The translations under genes and the position numbers were made by a program. The notes beneath the pieces were generated by a model. It ran no database searches. It was not told where the DNA came from and saw nothing but the letters and a program-made list of their open reading frames with translations. A stretch of DNA of 64,000 nt. Origin: Roseovarius aestuarii (GTDB lineage: Bacteria; Pseudomonadota; Alphaproteobacteria; Rhodobacterales; Rhodobacteraceae). Positions 9,195 to 17,604 of this stretch are shown piece by piece (positions within the stretch are counted from its first letter, which is position 1; every line of letters begins with the position of its first letter). The stretch spans positions 598,974 through 662,973 of the forward strand of contig NZ_JAIMIB010000001.1 of assembly GCF_019966515.1 (NCBI RefSeq), given 5' to 3'.

Positions 9195-9497
9195 CGCCCT
9201 ATCAGGAAAAAAGTCGATGATTTGCGCCCCGGGGCGATTACGTGACCGCGCCAAATATTGGTTTCAGCCCCATGGCGCGATGGCAACATTACGCCAAACA
9301 TCGGCGCCAGCGACGATAAGGCCCAGTTGGGCCCACGACGTTAGACGCCAATGCATTTCATTAGGAATGGCCATACCGTGGGATGCGAAAAATTGCCGAT
9401 AGGACGCCCGGCGCGTCGTTCCTGATTTTTTGATCGCGACTTTGCTGATCCTCGTCTTGGCCTGATCAATAACTTGGCCGACTTTTTCGTCACCACC
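9195..9497. other. Intergenic stretch without a recognisable gene
   Basis: About 300 bp between the LptE-like gene and the 3' end of the Lrp-family regulator. A short GC palindrome (GCGCCCCGGGGCG, about 9222-9234) lies 30 bp after the lptE-like stop and could help terminate transcription, but it lacks a T run. Short reading frames here have no visible ribosome binding site or family resemblance. Confidence 0.4.
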
Positions 9498-9953
9498 CTA
9501 GCTCGCAGGCAAAGAGTTTCTTCTGATCATTGTCCGCAACGCAAAGCTAGATCGCATCGAACGGATGCCGCCAATTTGCATCAACCCATCCTCCAGAAAC
9601 CGGTCAAAGGCCGACAGGTCCGCCGCCACGACGCGGATCAGCACATCGCGTGTACCGGTCATAAGATAGCACTCCATCACCTCGTCAAACCGCAGCAGCG
9701 CGGCTTCGAATGCCTTGATGGCATCGCGCGACTGGGTATCGAGTTCGACAAAGATAAAGACATTCAGCGGCAGGCCCAGCTTTTCCTGATCCACGCGGGC
9801 CGAGTACCCGGTAATGACCCCATCCGCCTCAAGCCGGGCAATCCGCCGGGCGCAGGGCGTCGGAGACAGGCCCACAGCCTCTGAAAGCTCGCCCAATTTC
9901 TGGCGGCCATCGCATTGCAGGGCCGCGATTATCTGCCTGTCGAGATGGTCCAT
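9498..9953 (-). CDS. Lrp/AsnC-family transcriptional regulator
   Basis: An N-terminal helix-turn-helix (LDRQIIAALQCDGR through LSPTPCARRIARLEADGVI) is followed by a RAM/AsnC ligand-binding domain (VFIFVELDTQ, YLMTGTRDVLIRVV). This is the standard two-domain layout of about 150 residues. I start at ATG 9953 because MDHLDRQII matches the usual family N-terminus; in-frame alternatives are ATG 9989 and TTG 10004. It is divergent from the Leu/Phe/Val dehydrogenase gene, and Lrp proteins in this position usually control the adjacent amino-acid dehydrogenase in response to the amino acid. A 14-bp palindrome in the shared intergenic region is a candidate operator. Confidence 0.88.
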   Translation of the reverse strand: MDHLDRQIIAALQCDGRQKLGELSEAVGLSPTPCARRIARLEADGVITGYSARVDQEKLGLPLNVFIFVELDTQSRDAIKAFEAALLRFDEVMECYLMTGTRDVLIRVVAADLSAFDRFLEDGLMQIGGIRSMRSSFALRTMIRRNSLPAS

Positions 9954-10048
9954 TTTCTCTAAAAACCTTGGCTGATTTAGTGATTCCATGCTGTCGTAAC
10001 GCAATTTTTATCTCAATACGCTGTTTTTTCACGTATCGCATCCTTTAT

Positions 10049-10062
10049 TCCTACATGTAGGA
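10049..10062. promoter_or_regulatory. Perfect 14-bp palindrome overlapping a Shine-Dalgarno
   Basis: TCCTACATGTAGGA reads the same on both strands. Its right arm overlaps the AGGAGG ribosome binding site (10059-10064) of the dehydrogenase gene starting at 10074. It lies in the divergent region shared with the Lrp-family regulator, so it could be the regulator's operator. No experiment supports this. Confidence 0.4.
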
Positions 10063-10073
10063 GGACCCGTTCC

Positions 10074-11120
10074 ATGCTCACGAAAATCGCATCTACCACC
10101 CACGAAGCCGTTTATCAGATCTCAGACCCGGAGACCGGGCTGCAAGGGTTCATCGCGCTGCATTCCACGCGGCTCGGGCCCGCGGCGGGTGGTCTCAGAA
10201 TGCGGGAATACGACAGCGCTCAGGCCGCTCTTGAGGATGTGCTGAAGCTCTCACGCGGCATGACCTACAAGAATGCTGCGGCAGGGTTGCCCCTCGGCGG
10301 CGGCAAAGCCGTGATCATGGGTGACCCCAAGGTCAAGAAAACGCCGGAACTGCTTCGCGCCATGGGGCGCGCCGTCGACGCGCTCGACGGGCGCTACTGG
10401 ACCGCCGAGGATATGGGCATGAGCCCCGAAGACATGGCGGAACTGGCACGCGAAACCCGCTATGTTGCCGGGTTGGACAGCGGCAGCCATGCCAGCGGCG
10501 ATCCATCGCCGGTCACTGCTGAGGGTGTATTCAACGCGATGCAAGTGGGTGCCACCCACCGCTTTGGCAGCGCCGATCTGAAGGGCAAGACCGTCGCCAT
10601 TCAGGGTTTGGGCCATGTTGGCTGGCACCTGTGCAGAATGCTTCACGACGTCGGCGCCCGACTGATCGTGGCGGACATGGACGCCGCGCGCGTTGCCGGT
10701 ACGGTCAAGGAATTCGGCGCGCAACCGGCAGCGCCGGATGAGATTCACCGGGTCGAGGCCGACATCTTTGCGCCCTGCGCGATTGGTGGCACTCTCAACT
10801 CCCGAACCATTCCTGAGCTGCGCGCCAGCCTTGTCTGCGGCGCTGCCAACAACCAACTGGCACAAACATCGGATGCAGACATATTGGACGAACGCGATAT
10901 TCTCTACCTGCCCGATTATGTCGCCAATGGCGGCGGCATCATCAATGTCGCAGCCGAAATCCTGAAAATCGAGAACCGCACCCCCTGGGTCGCCGAAAAA
11001 CTCGACACGTTGCGCCAGACGATGCAACGGATCCTGTCCAAAGCACGCGCCGAACGCAGCAGCCCGGCGCATGTAGCGGATCGCACCGTGGACGAACTGA
11101 TCCTGCAAGAAGCTGTCTGA
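10074..11120 (+). CDS. Leu/Phe/Val dehydrogenase (Glu/Leu dehydrogenase family)
   Basis: A 348-residue NAD-dependent amino-acid dehydrogenase that interconverts a branched-chain or aromatic amino acid and its 2-oxo acid plus ammonium. The glycine-rich PLGGGKAVI carries the catalytic lysine (Lys78), with a second lysine in MTYKNAAAG (Lys66). The dinucleotide-binding motif GLGHVG lies near residues 178-183, and the C-terminal YVANGGGIINVAAE is typical of leucine and phenylalanine dehydrogenases rather than glutamate dehydrogenase. It has a strong AGGAGG ribosome binding site, partly inside a palindrome. The divergent Lrp-family gene suggests amino-acid-responsive control. Which amino acid is preferred cannot be decided by eye. 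Confidence 0.88.
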   Translation: MLTKIASTTHEAVYQISDPETGLQGFIALHSTRLGPAAGGLRMREYDSAQAALEDVLKLSRGMTYKNAAAGLPLGGGKAVIMGDPKVKKTPELLRAMGRAVDALDGRYWTAEDMGMSPEDMAELARETRYVAGLDSGSHASGDPSPVTAEGVFNAMQVGATHRFGSADLKGKTVAIQGLGHVGWHLCRMLHDVGARLIVADMDAARVAGTVKEFGAQPAAPDEIHRVEADIFAPCAIGGTLNSRTIPELRASLVCGAANNQLAQTSDADILDERDILYLPDYVANGGGIINVAAEILKIENRTPWVAEKLDTLRQTMQRILSKARAERSSPAHVADRTVDELILQEAV

Positions 11121-11265
11121 TACGCTCGGTCAATGCTAAGCCCCGTGTGAAAGGAATGAGTGGTTAACCGGTGATCATCCGGCGGTTTTGAATTGAAAAC
11201 CGCGGGCGGTTTCGGCATTGATCCCCTCGAGCAGTATCGCGCAAAAGAGCGAAGGGGCAGGAGCA

Positions 11266-11616
11266 ATGAAGAACATTCTGATTCTGGGTTTGGCAGGTGC
11301 ATTGCTTTCCGGCTGTGGCAGCAGTTCCACCCAGCCCCGACGCACGATCAGCACGGCTCCCCTGCCCTTCGCTTCGGGTCCGCTCAGCAACGCCTGTCTA
11401 CGATCTGACCGTGGCGCACGATCCGGCAAGCTATGTGGCTGCATTCAGGCCGTCGCCAATCAGACGCTTACCGGCAGCGAGCAACAACGGGCAGTGCTGT
11501 TTTACACCAACCCTCAACAAGCGCAGGATATCCGGCAATCCAAACGTGCCAGCGATGAACATTTCTGGAAAACCTACAGCGCCTATGCCGAACGCGCCGA
11601 ACGCATCTGCCGCTAA
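11266..11616 (+). CDS. Small conserved lipoprotein of unknown function
   Basis: A protein of 116 residues with a lipoprotein signal (NILILGLAGALLSGC), starting at an ATG preceded by GGGGCAGGAG. The mature part has six Cys-poor positions but a distinctive CLRSDR, LCGCIQAVAN, FFW-like HFWKTYSAY and terminal ERICR pattern. I recall this arrangement as a small protein widespread in Rhodobacteraceae and sometimes labelled arginine transporter without evidence. Its four Cys in the mature part could form two disulfides in the periplasm. Its stop overlaps that of the convergent racemase gene by four bases. Function unknown. Confidence 0.7.
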   Translation: MKNILILGLAGALLSGCGSSSTQPRRTISTAPLPFASGPLSNACLRSDRGARSGKLCGCIQAVANQTLTGSEQQRAVLFYTNPQQAQDIRQSKRASDEHFWKTYSAYAERAERICR

Positions 11617-12302
11617 GTAATCCGACCTTCGGCAAATCCGACGATGGCGTCGGTCAGGCAATCAAGGCTGTCCAGCCACGAGGTGGCTTCGGGCAGATAC
11701 CCTGTCAGCAATGACAGCTCCGTACAGGCGATCAGCAGGTGATCGGCGCCGCTGTCCAGTAAAAGCTGCGCCTGCGCGGCCATTGCGGGGCCGGTTTCCG
11801 TTGCTTCTGCGCCCGCTTTAACCGCCCGGATCATCGCCAGCATGGCGTCTTCATCCCCGGTCCAGACCGGTGACAACCCGTGATCCGCAAAGCATGTATC
11901 GAACACGCCCACGCGGCGGGTCGCGGGGGACGCCAGCATGCCCACGCGGCCCGCCCCGGACGCGGCAAGGCTCTGCGCTGTCATGGTGATCATGTTCAGA
12001 AAGGGCAGATCGCTGGCCGCCTCGATCGCGGGCGCATAGTGGTGCGCGGTGTTACACGGCATCGCCAACGCCTGCGCCCCCGCCGCCCCAAGATCGCGCG
12101 CCATGCCGCGCAGCACCGGGCCCGGATCCGCGCCGCCACCTTCGATCAGCGCCGCGATGCGCGACGGCACCTGCGGGTTCTGATGCACGATCAGCGGCAC
12201 GTGATCGGAATCGTCACGCGCCGGAATCGCCTTCAGTACCTTCTGCATCAGCAGGATGGTGGCCTCGGGCCCCATCCCGCCCAGGATGCCGACTGGTTTC
12301 AT
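11613..12302 (-). CDS. Aspartate/glutamate racemase family protein
   Basis: A protein of 229 residues starting [15 protein letters not shown], the family hallmark. The two catalytic cysteines are Cys83 in MPCNTAHHY and Cys193 in IACTELSLL, so the proton-swapping pair is complete. Enzymes of this family racemise Asp, Glu or related acids without cofactor. Its ATG overlaps the stop of the upstream CuyA-like gene (ATGA, 12299-12302), so the two proteins are translationally coupled. This is unusual: the pairing suggests that the racemase supplies or clears one enantiomer of the lyase substrate (inference). Confidence 0.85.
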   Translation of the reverse strand: MKPVGILGGMGPEATILLMQKVLKAIPARDDSDHVPLIVHQNPQVPSRIAALIEGGGADPGPVLRGMARDLGAAGAQALAMPCNTAHHYAPAIEAASDLPFLNMITMTAQSLAASGAGRVGMLASPATRRVGVFDTCFADHGLSPVWTGDEDAMLAMIRAVKAGAEATETGPAMAAQAQLLLDSGADHLLIACTELSLLTGYLPEATSWLDSLDCLTDAIVGFAEGRIT

Positions 12303-13303
12303 TTCGGGACGTCAAAGCAATGCGTATACCCGGTCAGGCCGATCGCACCGCCGGTGTGCAGGAACACGATCCGTTCGCCCTTTTTGAAATGGCCCTTGCG
12401 GATCAGGTCGATCAGACCGGCGCCGCCCTTGGCTGAATAGACCGGATCCAGCAGGATCGCCTCGGTTTTCGCAAAGATATCTATTGCTTCCAGTGTGTCC
12501 TCGCCAGGCATACCGTAACCGGGTCCGACATAATCGGTATTAGCCACCACGTCCTCGCGCGCCACCACCCCGGGGCAGCCCAGCTTTTCGGCGGTTTTCA
12601 CTGCAAGGCTAAAGACATTCTCTTCCTGTTTCGGCTTGGGCGCCCGCACCCCGATGCCCAAAAGCGGAATATTTGCATTCATCGCCTTGAGGCCGGTGAT
12701 CAGGCCCGCCTGCGTTCCGGCCGACCCGGTGGCATGCACGATGTGATCGACGTTCAGACCCATGGTCACGAACTGGTTCAGCATCTCGAAGGCGCAGTTG
12801 ACATAGCCCAGTGCGCCGGTCGCGTTCGAGCCACCCCCGGGGATGGTATAAACATTGCGGCCCTCGGCGCGGAACTTGTCGGCGACCGCTTCCATCTCGG
12901 CATTCATGTCCAGATCGGGGCCGCGATGTTCCATCGTCGCTCCGTGCAGGTGATCCAGCAGGACATTGCCGCTGTATTTGTAGTTGTCAAAATTATAGCC
13001 GGTGCGATCTTCCAGCAGGATATGGCAATCCATGCCCAGCTTAGCGGCGGCGGCGGCGGTCTGACGCGCGTGGTTCGATTGCGTCGCGCCCTGCGTCATC
13101 ACCATGTCCGCGCCCTGCGCCTGCGCCTCGGCCATCAGGAATTCCAGCTTGCGGGTCTTGTTACCGCCGGTACTGAGCCCGGTGCAATCGTCGCGCTTGA
13201 TCCAGATTTCCGGCCCGCCCAGATGCTCACTCAGGCGCGGCATCAGTTCAAGCGGGGTGGCCAGATGGGCCAGACGGACCCGAGGGAATTTGGCAAGGTT
13301 CAT
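12299..13303 (-). CDS. cuyA: CuyA-like L-cysteate sulfo-lyase / D-cysteine desulfhydrase
   Basis: A 334-residue fold-type II PLP enzyme (ACC deaminase/D-cysteine desulfhydrase group). Lys49 in [12 protein letters not shown] is the PLP lysine, followed by [15 protein letters not shown] and the phosphate-cradle-like [10 protein letters not shown]-cysteate sulfo-lyase, known from Ruegeria pomeroyi, belongs here and converts cysteate to pyruvate, sulfite and ammonium. A divergent LysR gene next to it resembles the cuyR-cuyA arrangement, but no sulfite exporter follows. D-cysteine desulfhydrase remains possible. I start at ATG 13303 (GGAGAAA upstream) rather than the longer frame from 13342. It is coupled to the racemase downstream. 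Confidence 0.7.
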   Translation of the reverse strand: MNLAKFPRVRLAHLATPLELMPRLSEHLGGPEIWIKRDDCTGLSTGGNKTRKLEFLMAEAQAQGADMVMTQGATQSNHARQTAAAAAKLGMDCHILLEDRTGYNFDNYKYSGNVLLDHLHGATMEHRGPDLDMNAEMEAVADKFRAEGRNVYTIPGGGSNATGALGYVNCAFEMLNQFVTMGLNVDHIVHATGSAGTQAGLITGLKAMNANIPLLGIGVRAPKPKQEENVFSLAVKTAEKLGCPGVVAREDVVANTDYVGPGYGMPGEDTLEAIDIFAKTEAILLDPVYSAKGGAGLIDLIRKGHFKKGERIVFLHTGGAIGLTGYTHCFDVPK

Positions 13304-13382
13304 GGGGTTTCTCCATATTTGACGTTTATCGACATTAAACACATCTCATTCCCCCAAACAAATTCGAAATCCGGACTTCTTT

Positions 13383-13397
13383 TTGCATATCCTGCAA
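13383..13397. promoter_or_regulatory. Candidate LysR-type operator (T-N11-A palindrome)
   Basis: TTGCA-TATCC-TGCAA is a perfect inverted repeat of the LysR-box kind. It sits 15 bp before the LysR start codon and about 80 bp before the CuyA-like start, in their shared divergent region, as expected for an autoregulated activator site. Confidence 0.45.
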
Positions 13398-13411
13398 CTT
13401 ATACTACTTAG

Positions 13412-14347
13412 ATGAGGCTCGAATGGATCGAAGATATTCTGGCGGTGCTCGACACTGGATCGTTCAGCGCCGCGGCAGAACGGCGGTTTCTGACACCCTC
13501 GGCCTTTACCCGCCGCATCCGAGGGATCGAGGATGCGCTTGGCTGCGCCCTTTTCGACCGCGACCGCAAACCGGTGACCCTGCTGCCGCATGTCCGCGCG
13601 ATGGAAGCAGAGCTGCGCGAGGCTGCCCGCCGTTTCCGCGAATTGCGCGCCGGGCTGTCGGACCGTGACGGGCTCAACCGCAAGCGCCTGACGCTGGGCT
13701 GCCAGCACGCGCTGACCACCATGGTCTCGCCGCTGCTGACCCGCAGCCTGACCGAAGAGCGCGATATCGAGCTGCGCATCCGTTCGGGCACCCGCAGCGA
13801 ATGCCAGTTGATGCTGCTCAGGCGGGAAATCGACTTTGGCCTGGTCTACCAGACCGATGACGAGGCCACCGCCTTTGACCGGCGGCTCTTTGAACAGATC
13901 GCCTTTGGCGCGGATCACCTGATCCCCGTCGCGAACCTGCAGGGCAACGCCCAGCTGCGGCAGGCGCTGGACCGGATGGAACTGCCGCTGATCATCTACC
14001 CGGCCGATATCTACTTGGGCGAAATCCTGCGCCTGCACCTGCTGCCCGCGCTCCCGCGTGAGGCGATCACCCGCAATGTCGCCGAAACCGGGCTGACGCC
14101 CGCAGTGCTGCAATTCATCCGGCAGGGGCTGGGCATCGGTTGGCTGCCGCGTTCGGTCGCGCATGAGGCGCTGGCGCGGGGCGAACTGACCGACCTCTCA
14201 GACCGCCTGCCCGGCAGACGGCTCAACATCCGGCTGCTGCGCACGCTTTCGGGCGGTAATGCGCTGGCCGATGCGGCCTGGGCGCGCCTGCGGACGCAGG
14301 CCGCGCAAATCCGCGTGGATGGGATCGACACCGCGCCCCCGGACTAG
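13412..14347 (+). CDS. LysR-type transcriptional regulator (CuyR-like position)
   Basis: A protein of 311 residues: an N-terminal winged helix (IEDILAVLDTGSFSAAAERRFLTPSAFTRRIRGIE) and a periplasmic-binding-like effector domain. It is divergent from the CuyA-like gene, the classical LysR layout, and a T-N11-A palindrome lies between them. It probably controls the lyase-racemase pair, with cysteate or a related amino acid as the effector (inference from position). The helix-turn-helix has the usual SFSAAA turn. Convergent with the aldo-keto reductase gene. Confidence 0.85.
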   Translation: MRLEWIEDILAVLDTGSFSAAAERRFLTPSAFTRRIRGIEDALGCALFDRDRKPVTLLPHVRAMEAELREAARRFRELRAGLSDRDGLNRKRLTLGCQHALTTMVSPLLTRSLTEERDIELRIRSGTRSECQLMLLRREIDFGLVYQTDDEATAFDRRLFEQIAFGADHLIPVANLQGNAQLRQALDRMELPLIIYPADIYLGEILRLHLLPALPREAITRNVAETGLTPAVLQFIRQGLGIGWLPRSVAHEALARGELTDLSDRLPGRRLNIRLLRTLSGGNALADAAWARLRTQAAQIRVDGIDTAPPD

Positions 14348-14366
14348 GGAGCGCGGGCAAACCTCT

Positions 14367-15410
14367 TTAGTAGGGCATCGCATGGGCGCGATGCGCCATG
14401 TCGATATCACGCAACACCTCGTCGCTCAGCGTCACATCCACCGCCCCCAGCGCCAGATCAAGCTGTTCCATGCTGGTCGACCCAAAAATGGCCGAGCACA
14501 TGAACGGCCGCGTCAGGCACCAGGCCAGCGCCATATGCACCGGGTCTAGCCCGTGCTTCCGCGCGACCTCGAGATAGGCATCGACCGCCGGGAACGCCCG
14601 GTCAGTCCTGCGCCCGCCCAGATTGGCGACATAGGACATGCGCGATCCCTCGGGCACCGCGCCGCCCTGATACTTGCCAGTCAGCATCCCCGCCGCCAGC
14701 GGCGAAAACGCCAGCAGGCCGACATCCTCGTTGACGCTCAGCTCCGCCAGATCGGTGTCATAAAACCGGCACATCAGGGAATACTCATTCTGAACGGACG
14801 CCACCCGGGGCAGCCCCCTGTCCTCGGCGACCCGTAACCATTGCGCCGTCCCCCACGCGCTTTCATTCGACAGACCAAAGGCGCGGATTGTCCCCTTCTC
14901 GACCTGCCTTTGCAGGGCATCCAGCGTCTCTTCCATATGCGCTATCGTCTCGTTTCGATTTTGCGCAGACGGGTCATAAAACCAGTTTTGCCGGAACATG
15001 TAACTGCCGCGATTAGGCCAGTGAAACTGGTAGAGGTCGATATAGTCGGTCTGTAGCCGCTGCAACGACCCCTTGATCGCGCCGGGGATCGACTGTGCCG
15101 TGATCGGGGCGCCGTCGCGGATATACCGCATCCCCGCGCCCGAATGTTTGGTGGCCAGGATCACCTGATCGCGCCTGCCGGATGCGGCATTCCACGTCCC
15201 GATAATCTCTTCAGTCCGCCCGGCGGTCTCGGCGCTGATCGGGTTCACCGGATACATCTCGGCGGTGTCGATAAAATTGATCCCGCGCTCCAGCGCCCGG
15301 TCGATTTGGGCATGCCCCTCCGCCTCTGTGTTCTGCGTCCCCCAGGTCATCGAACCCAGACAAAGCTCACTTACCATCATTCCCGTGCGACCCAGCGGGT
15401 TCATCTTCAT
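14367..15410 (-). CDS. Aldo/keto reductase, Tas-like
   Basis: A 347-residue (beta/alpha)8 oxidoreductase. The catalytic tetrad is intact: Asp48 in FIDTAEMY, Tyr53, Lys88 in ILATKHSG and His130 in LYQFHWP. The N-terminus LGRTGMMVSELCLGSMTWG and the insertion after the sheet strand resemble Escherichia coli Tas, an NADP(H)-dependent reductase of unsettled physiological role. The gene stands alone, converging on the LysR gene with 19 bp between stops. The substrate cannot be inferred. Confidence 0.85.
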   Translation of the reverse strand: MKMNPLGRTGMMVSELCLGSMTWGTQNTEAEGHAQIDRALERGINFIDTAEMYPVNPISAETAGRTEEIIGTWNAASGRRDQVILATKHSGAGMRYIRDGAPITAQSIPGAIKGSLQRLQTDYIDLYQFHWPNRGSYMFRQNWFYDPSAQNRNETIAHMEETLDALQRQVEKGTIRAFGLSNESAWGTAQWLRVAEDRGLPRVASVQNEYSLMCRFYDTDLAELSVNEDVGLLAFSPLAAGMLTGKYQGGAVPEGSRMSYVANLGGRRTDRAFPAVDAYLEVARKHGLDPVHMALAWCLTRPFMCSAIFGSTSMEQLDLALGAVDVTLSDEVLRDIDMAHRAHAMPY

Positions 15411-15683
15411 CGCACATTCCTTCCCTGTTGCGCCCGGGCCACCCTAGGGCAGCGGCCAATGCATTCGCAAGCAGAAGGGGTTGCAGCGAAATCCTGACGT
15501 TATTTTACCTCGTGGCGGGGATTGAAGACGCAGTGTAAAGACATTCAGACCTACTATGAGGCTCCGGCGCCGACGCGTTTGAGTTCCGGCTTACGCACGG
15601 GAGCTTCCAGTCCTGCGACCTATGTCGAGCTCACATTTTCGGGCCCAAGCCGGTCATGTACCCACGATTGAACAATGTCGACC

Positions 15684-16607
15684 TCAGGTCGAAGCCCTTC
15701 GCGACAAGAGCGAAAACAAGCGTCCGTCCGTCACCGCGAAACCCAACGCGATAATGGCGAAACCAATCCACGCTTCCAGTCCCATTTGCTCGCCAAGGAA
15801 CATCACGCCAAGGGCAATTGCGAAAGGTGGAATAAGCAAGGTGACCAACAAAAGATTGGCGGCCCCGGCACGTATCAGAATGGCAAAGTAGAGGAAATAC
15901 GCCAGCGCCGTCGACAAAACTGCCATTCCGATAAGAGCGCCCCATACACTTGCGGAGAGAGCAAAACTTGGCGGGCCATCGAACACGAGCACGATTGGGA
16001 TCATCAAAACTGTACTCCCGATCAACATGCCGAGCGCGTTCATGAGCGGTGATTGACCAGCTAGCGCTGCCTTGCCCCAGACACCAGCAAAGGCGTAAGA
16101 TAGCGTCGCCCCAAGAATGGCGAGTTGAGCCAGATTGCTGGGATTGAACTCTGTCAATGCGCTTGGCCCCATGATGAACGCCACACCTGCAATTCCCAAG
16201 GCAGCACCAATGATTTTCTTTGCCGTCAAAGGTTCATCCGGAAGCAAAAGACCTGCGACAACGGCAGCGAACATGGCGGTCGTTCCATTCAGAATGGAAG
16301 CCAGCCCGCTTTCGATCTGCGTCTGCCCCCAGAATATCAACGAAAAGGGAATGGCATTATTCAGCGCACCCATCACCAGATAAGCTCCCCAGACCCGGAG
16401 GGAGCGAGGCACCGCAATGCCTTTAAAAAGCACAATCAACGCCAAAACCGGCACAGCCCAGATGACCCGATGAAGGGTAATGGTGAGCGGCGGCACCTCA
16501 CGCAGAGCAATTTCGCCGAAGAAAAACGACCCTCCCCAAACCGCTGCTAGCAGCAACAGCATGAGAGTGGACGTCCGATCCAGGGTCAGCGTGGGCGCTT
16601 TGGTCAT
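15684..16607 (-). CDS. EamA/DMT-family transporter
   Basis: A 307-residue integral membrane protein with about ten hydrophobic segments in two EamA repeats (first repeat near LMLLLLAAVWGGSFFFGEIAL, second near LAILGATLSYAFAGVWGKAAL). This is the drug/metabolite transporter layout, mostly exporters of amino acids or small metabolites. Both repeats show the AVWGGSFF and LGEQMGLEAWIGFAIIALG type patterns of the family. There is no partner gene; 273 bp of non-coding DNA separate it from the aldo-keto reductase. Substrate unknown. Confidence 0.85.
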   Translation of the reverse strand: MTKAPTLTLDRTSTLMLLLLAAVWGGSFFFGEIALREVPPLTITLHRVIWAVPVLALIVLFKGIAVPRSLRVWGAYLVMGALNNAIPFSLIFWGQTQIESGLASILNGTTAMFAAVVAGLLLPDEPLTAKKIIGAALGIAGVAFIMGPSALTEFNPSNLAQLAILGATLSYAFAGVWGKAALAGQSPLMNALGMLIGSTVLMIPIVLVFDGPPSFALSASVWGALIGMAVLSTALAYFLYFAILIRAGAANLLLVTLLIPPFAIALGVMFLGEQMGLEAWIGFAIIALGFAVTDGRLFSLLSRRAST

Positions 16608-17075
16608 GCTCGGCAGGTCCAGTTTTCTAATTTGTCATACCCTGGTACCTTATTCGACCGGAGAGAAACGACCCGTTTCATGCGGATAGAATTTAAAAAC
16701 GCGACAAAGGTCAAAAGGATGGGATGTCGAAGCAGGTCTTGGGGCGCCCATAGCTTTTCTCCGCTTCGTCCCGCACCTCATCCACTCAGCGGTCGTGCCA
16801 AGCTTGTGATCGGTCTCAGCGATGTTTTGGAACACAGTCCGAACATCCTGAATGGCGAAAACTCTCGACATCTTGCGCCGATATCTGGCGTGGCGCCCGC
16901 ATCACGCAAGCCGGATAGAGAAACTCAATCCGACGAGAGTGGAACCGAATGTGAAAATGGCGGCCCGAGTCGAAGCAACACCAGCGCTGTACATGTTGCT
17001 GTGGCTATCCAGCGACATCAGATCTGATTGCGTACGTTTCCCGCGTATAGGATGTACGGAACGTACGTTCTGCCC
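16608..17075. other. 468-bp stretch without a convincing gene
   Basis: Between the DMT transporter start and a conserved hypothetical gene. Reading frames here (for example 16632-17027 on the plus strand) have no ribosome binding site, no recognisable domain and irregular composition. The right end holds a CGTACG-rich repeat described separately. It could be the remains of a decayed gene or a long regulatory spacer. Confidence 0.4.
17031..17071. repeat. CGTACG-type repeat cluster, copy A
   Basis: The segment holds CGTACGTTTCCCG, then TGTACGGAACGTACG followed by TTC. Read on the minus strand, AACGTACGTTCCGTACAT matches the cluster at 54029-54066 (AACGTACGTCCCGTACA) at nearly every base over 17 positions. 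Arrays of GTAC-centred palindromes look like TetR-type operators, but no TetR gene is adjacent. Both copies lie in non-coding DNA. Confidence 0.45.
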
Positions 17076-17420
17076 CTACTCCAACAGCGCGATGGGCGCG
17101 TCCGGGCGGCGATAGAAATCAAGCGGCTGACGGTCGGCGGCTTCGGTCGTGCGCTTGTACTCAAACTCGATCTCGTCGCCCTCCTCACCGCTTGCCACGA
17201 TCAGGCAGCGCGACAAATGCGTGGTGCCGTCGAACATATCCACCAGCCCGCGCAGATGTGGTGCTTCATCAGCATCGAGCGAGAAGCCGTTATTCCAACT
17301 ACGTAATATCTTGAAGCTCCGGTCACCCGCCCGCACACTCAGGCGGTTGCTTTTCTTCAGCGCCTGCTTGCGCGCAGCATCCAGGCCAGCCTGAACTTCC
17401 GGTGACAAAAACGTCGACAT
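17076..17420 (-). CDS. Conserved hypothetical protein, 114 residues
   Basis: A small soluble protein with good codon use. It has an N-terminal helix (SPEVQAGLDAARKQALKKSNRL), a central hydrophobic strand pair (RSFKILRSWNNGFSLD), and HLRGLVDMFDGTTHLSRCLIVAS. It reads like the protein often found in Rhodobacterales genomes as a conserved hypothetical. There is no domain I can name. The start at ATG 17420 is the only one that keeps the N-terminal helix. It lies 184 bp downstream of the next minus-strand gene and has its own upstream inverted repeat at 17481-17505. Confidence 0.6.
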   Translation of the reverse strand: MSTFLSPEVQAGLDAARKQALKKSNRLSVRAGDRSFKILRSWNNGFSLDADEAPHLRGLVDMFDGTTHLSRCLIVASGEEGDEIEFEYKRTTEAADRQPLDFYRRPDAPIALLE

Positions 17421-17480
17421 GGGGTGATTCCCTTAACCATTACAGCCAAAGAATGTCGCACGCATATGTGACGGTCACGT

Positions 17481-17505
17481 TAAATATGGCGAATACCCAT
17501 ATTTA
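17481..17505. promoter_or_regulatory. 9-bp inverted repeat upstream of the 17076-17420 gene
   Basis: TAAATATGG and CCATATTTA are perfect inverted arms separated by 7 bases. It sits about 60 bp before the start codon of the hypothetical gene and could be an operator; it has no T tract, so a terminator for the upstream gene is less likely. Confidence 0.35.
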
Positions 17506-17604
17506 GGACCAATTGGCGGTATTTTCATGGCTAAAACGTGAATTGTTCCGCTATATTCAACAGATTGTGTCGATCCGAGAAACAGTTCTGCCAGGAGTGA
17601 GGGG

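Noticed and set aside
16632..17027. A 131-residue plus-strand frame between the DMT transporter and a hypothetical gene
   Set aside because: No ribosome binding site, no hydrophobic core pattern and no known domain; treated as non-coding.
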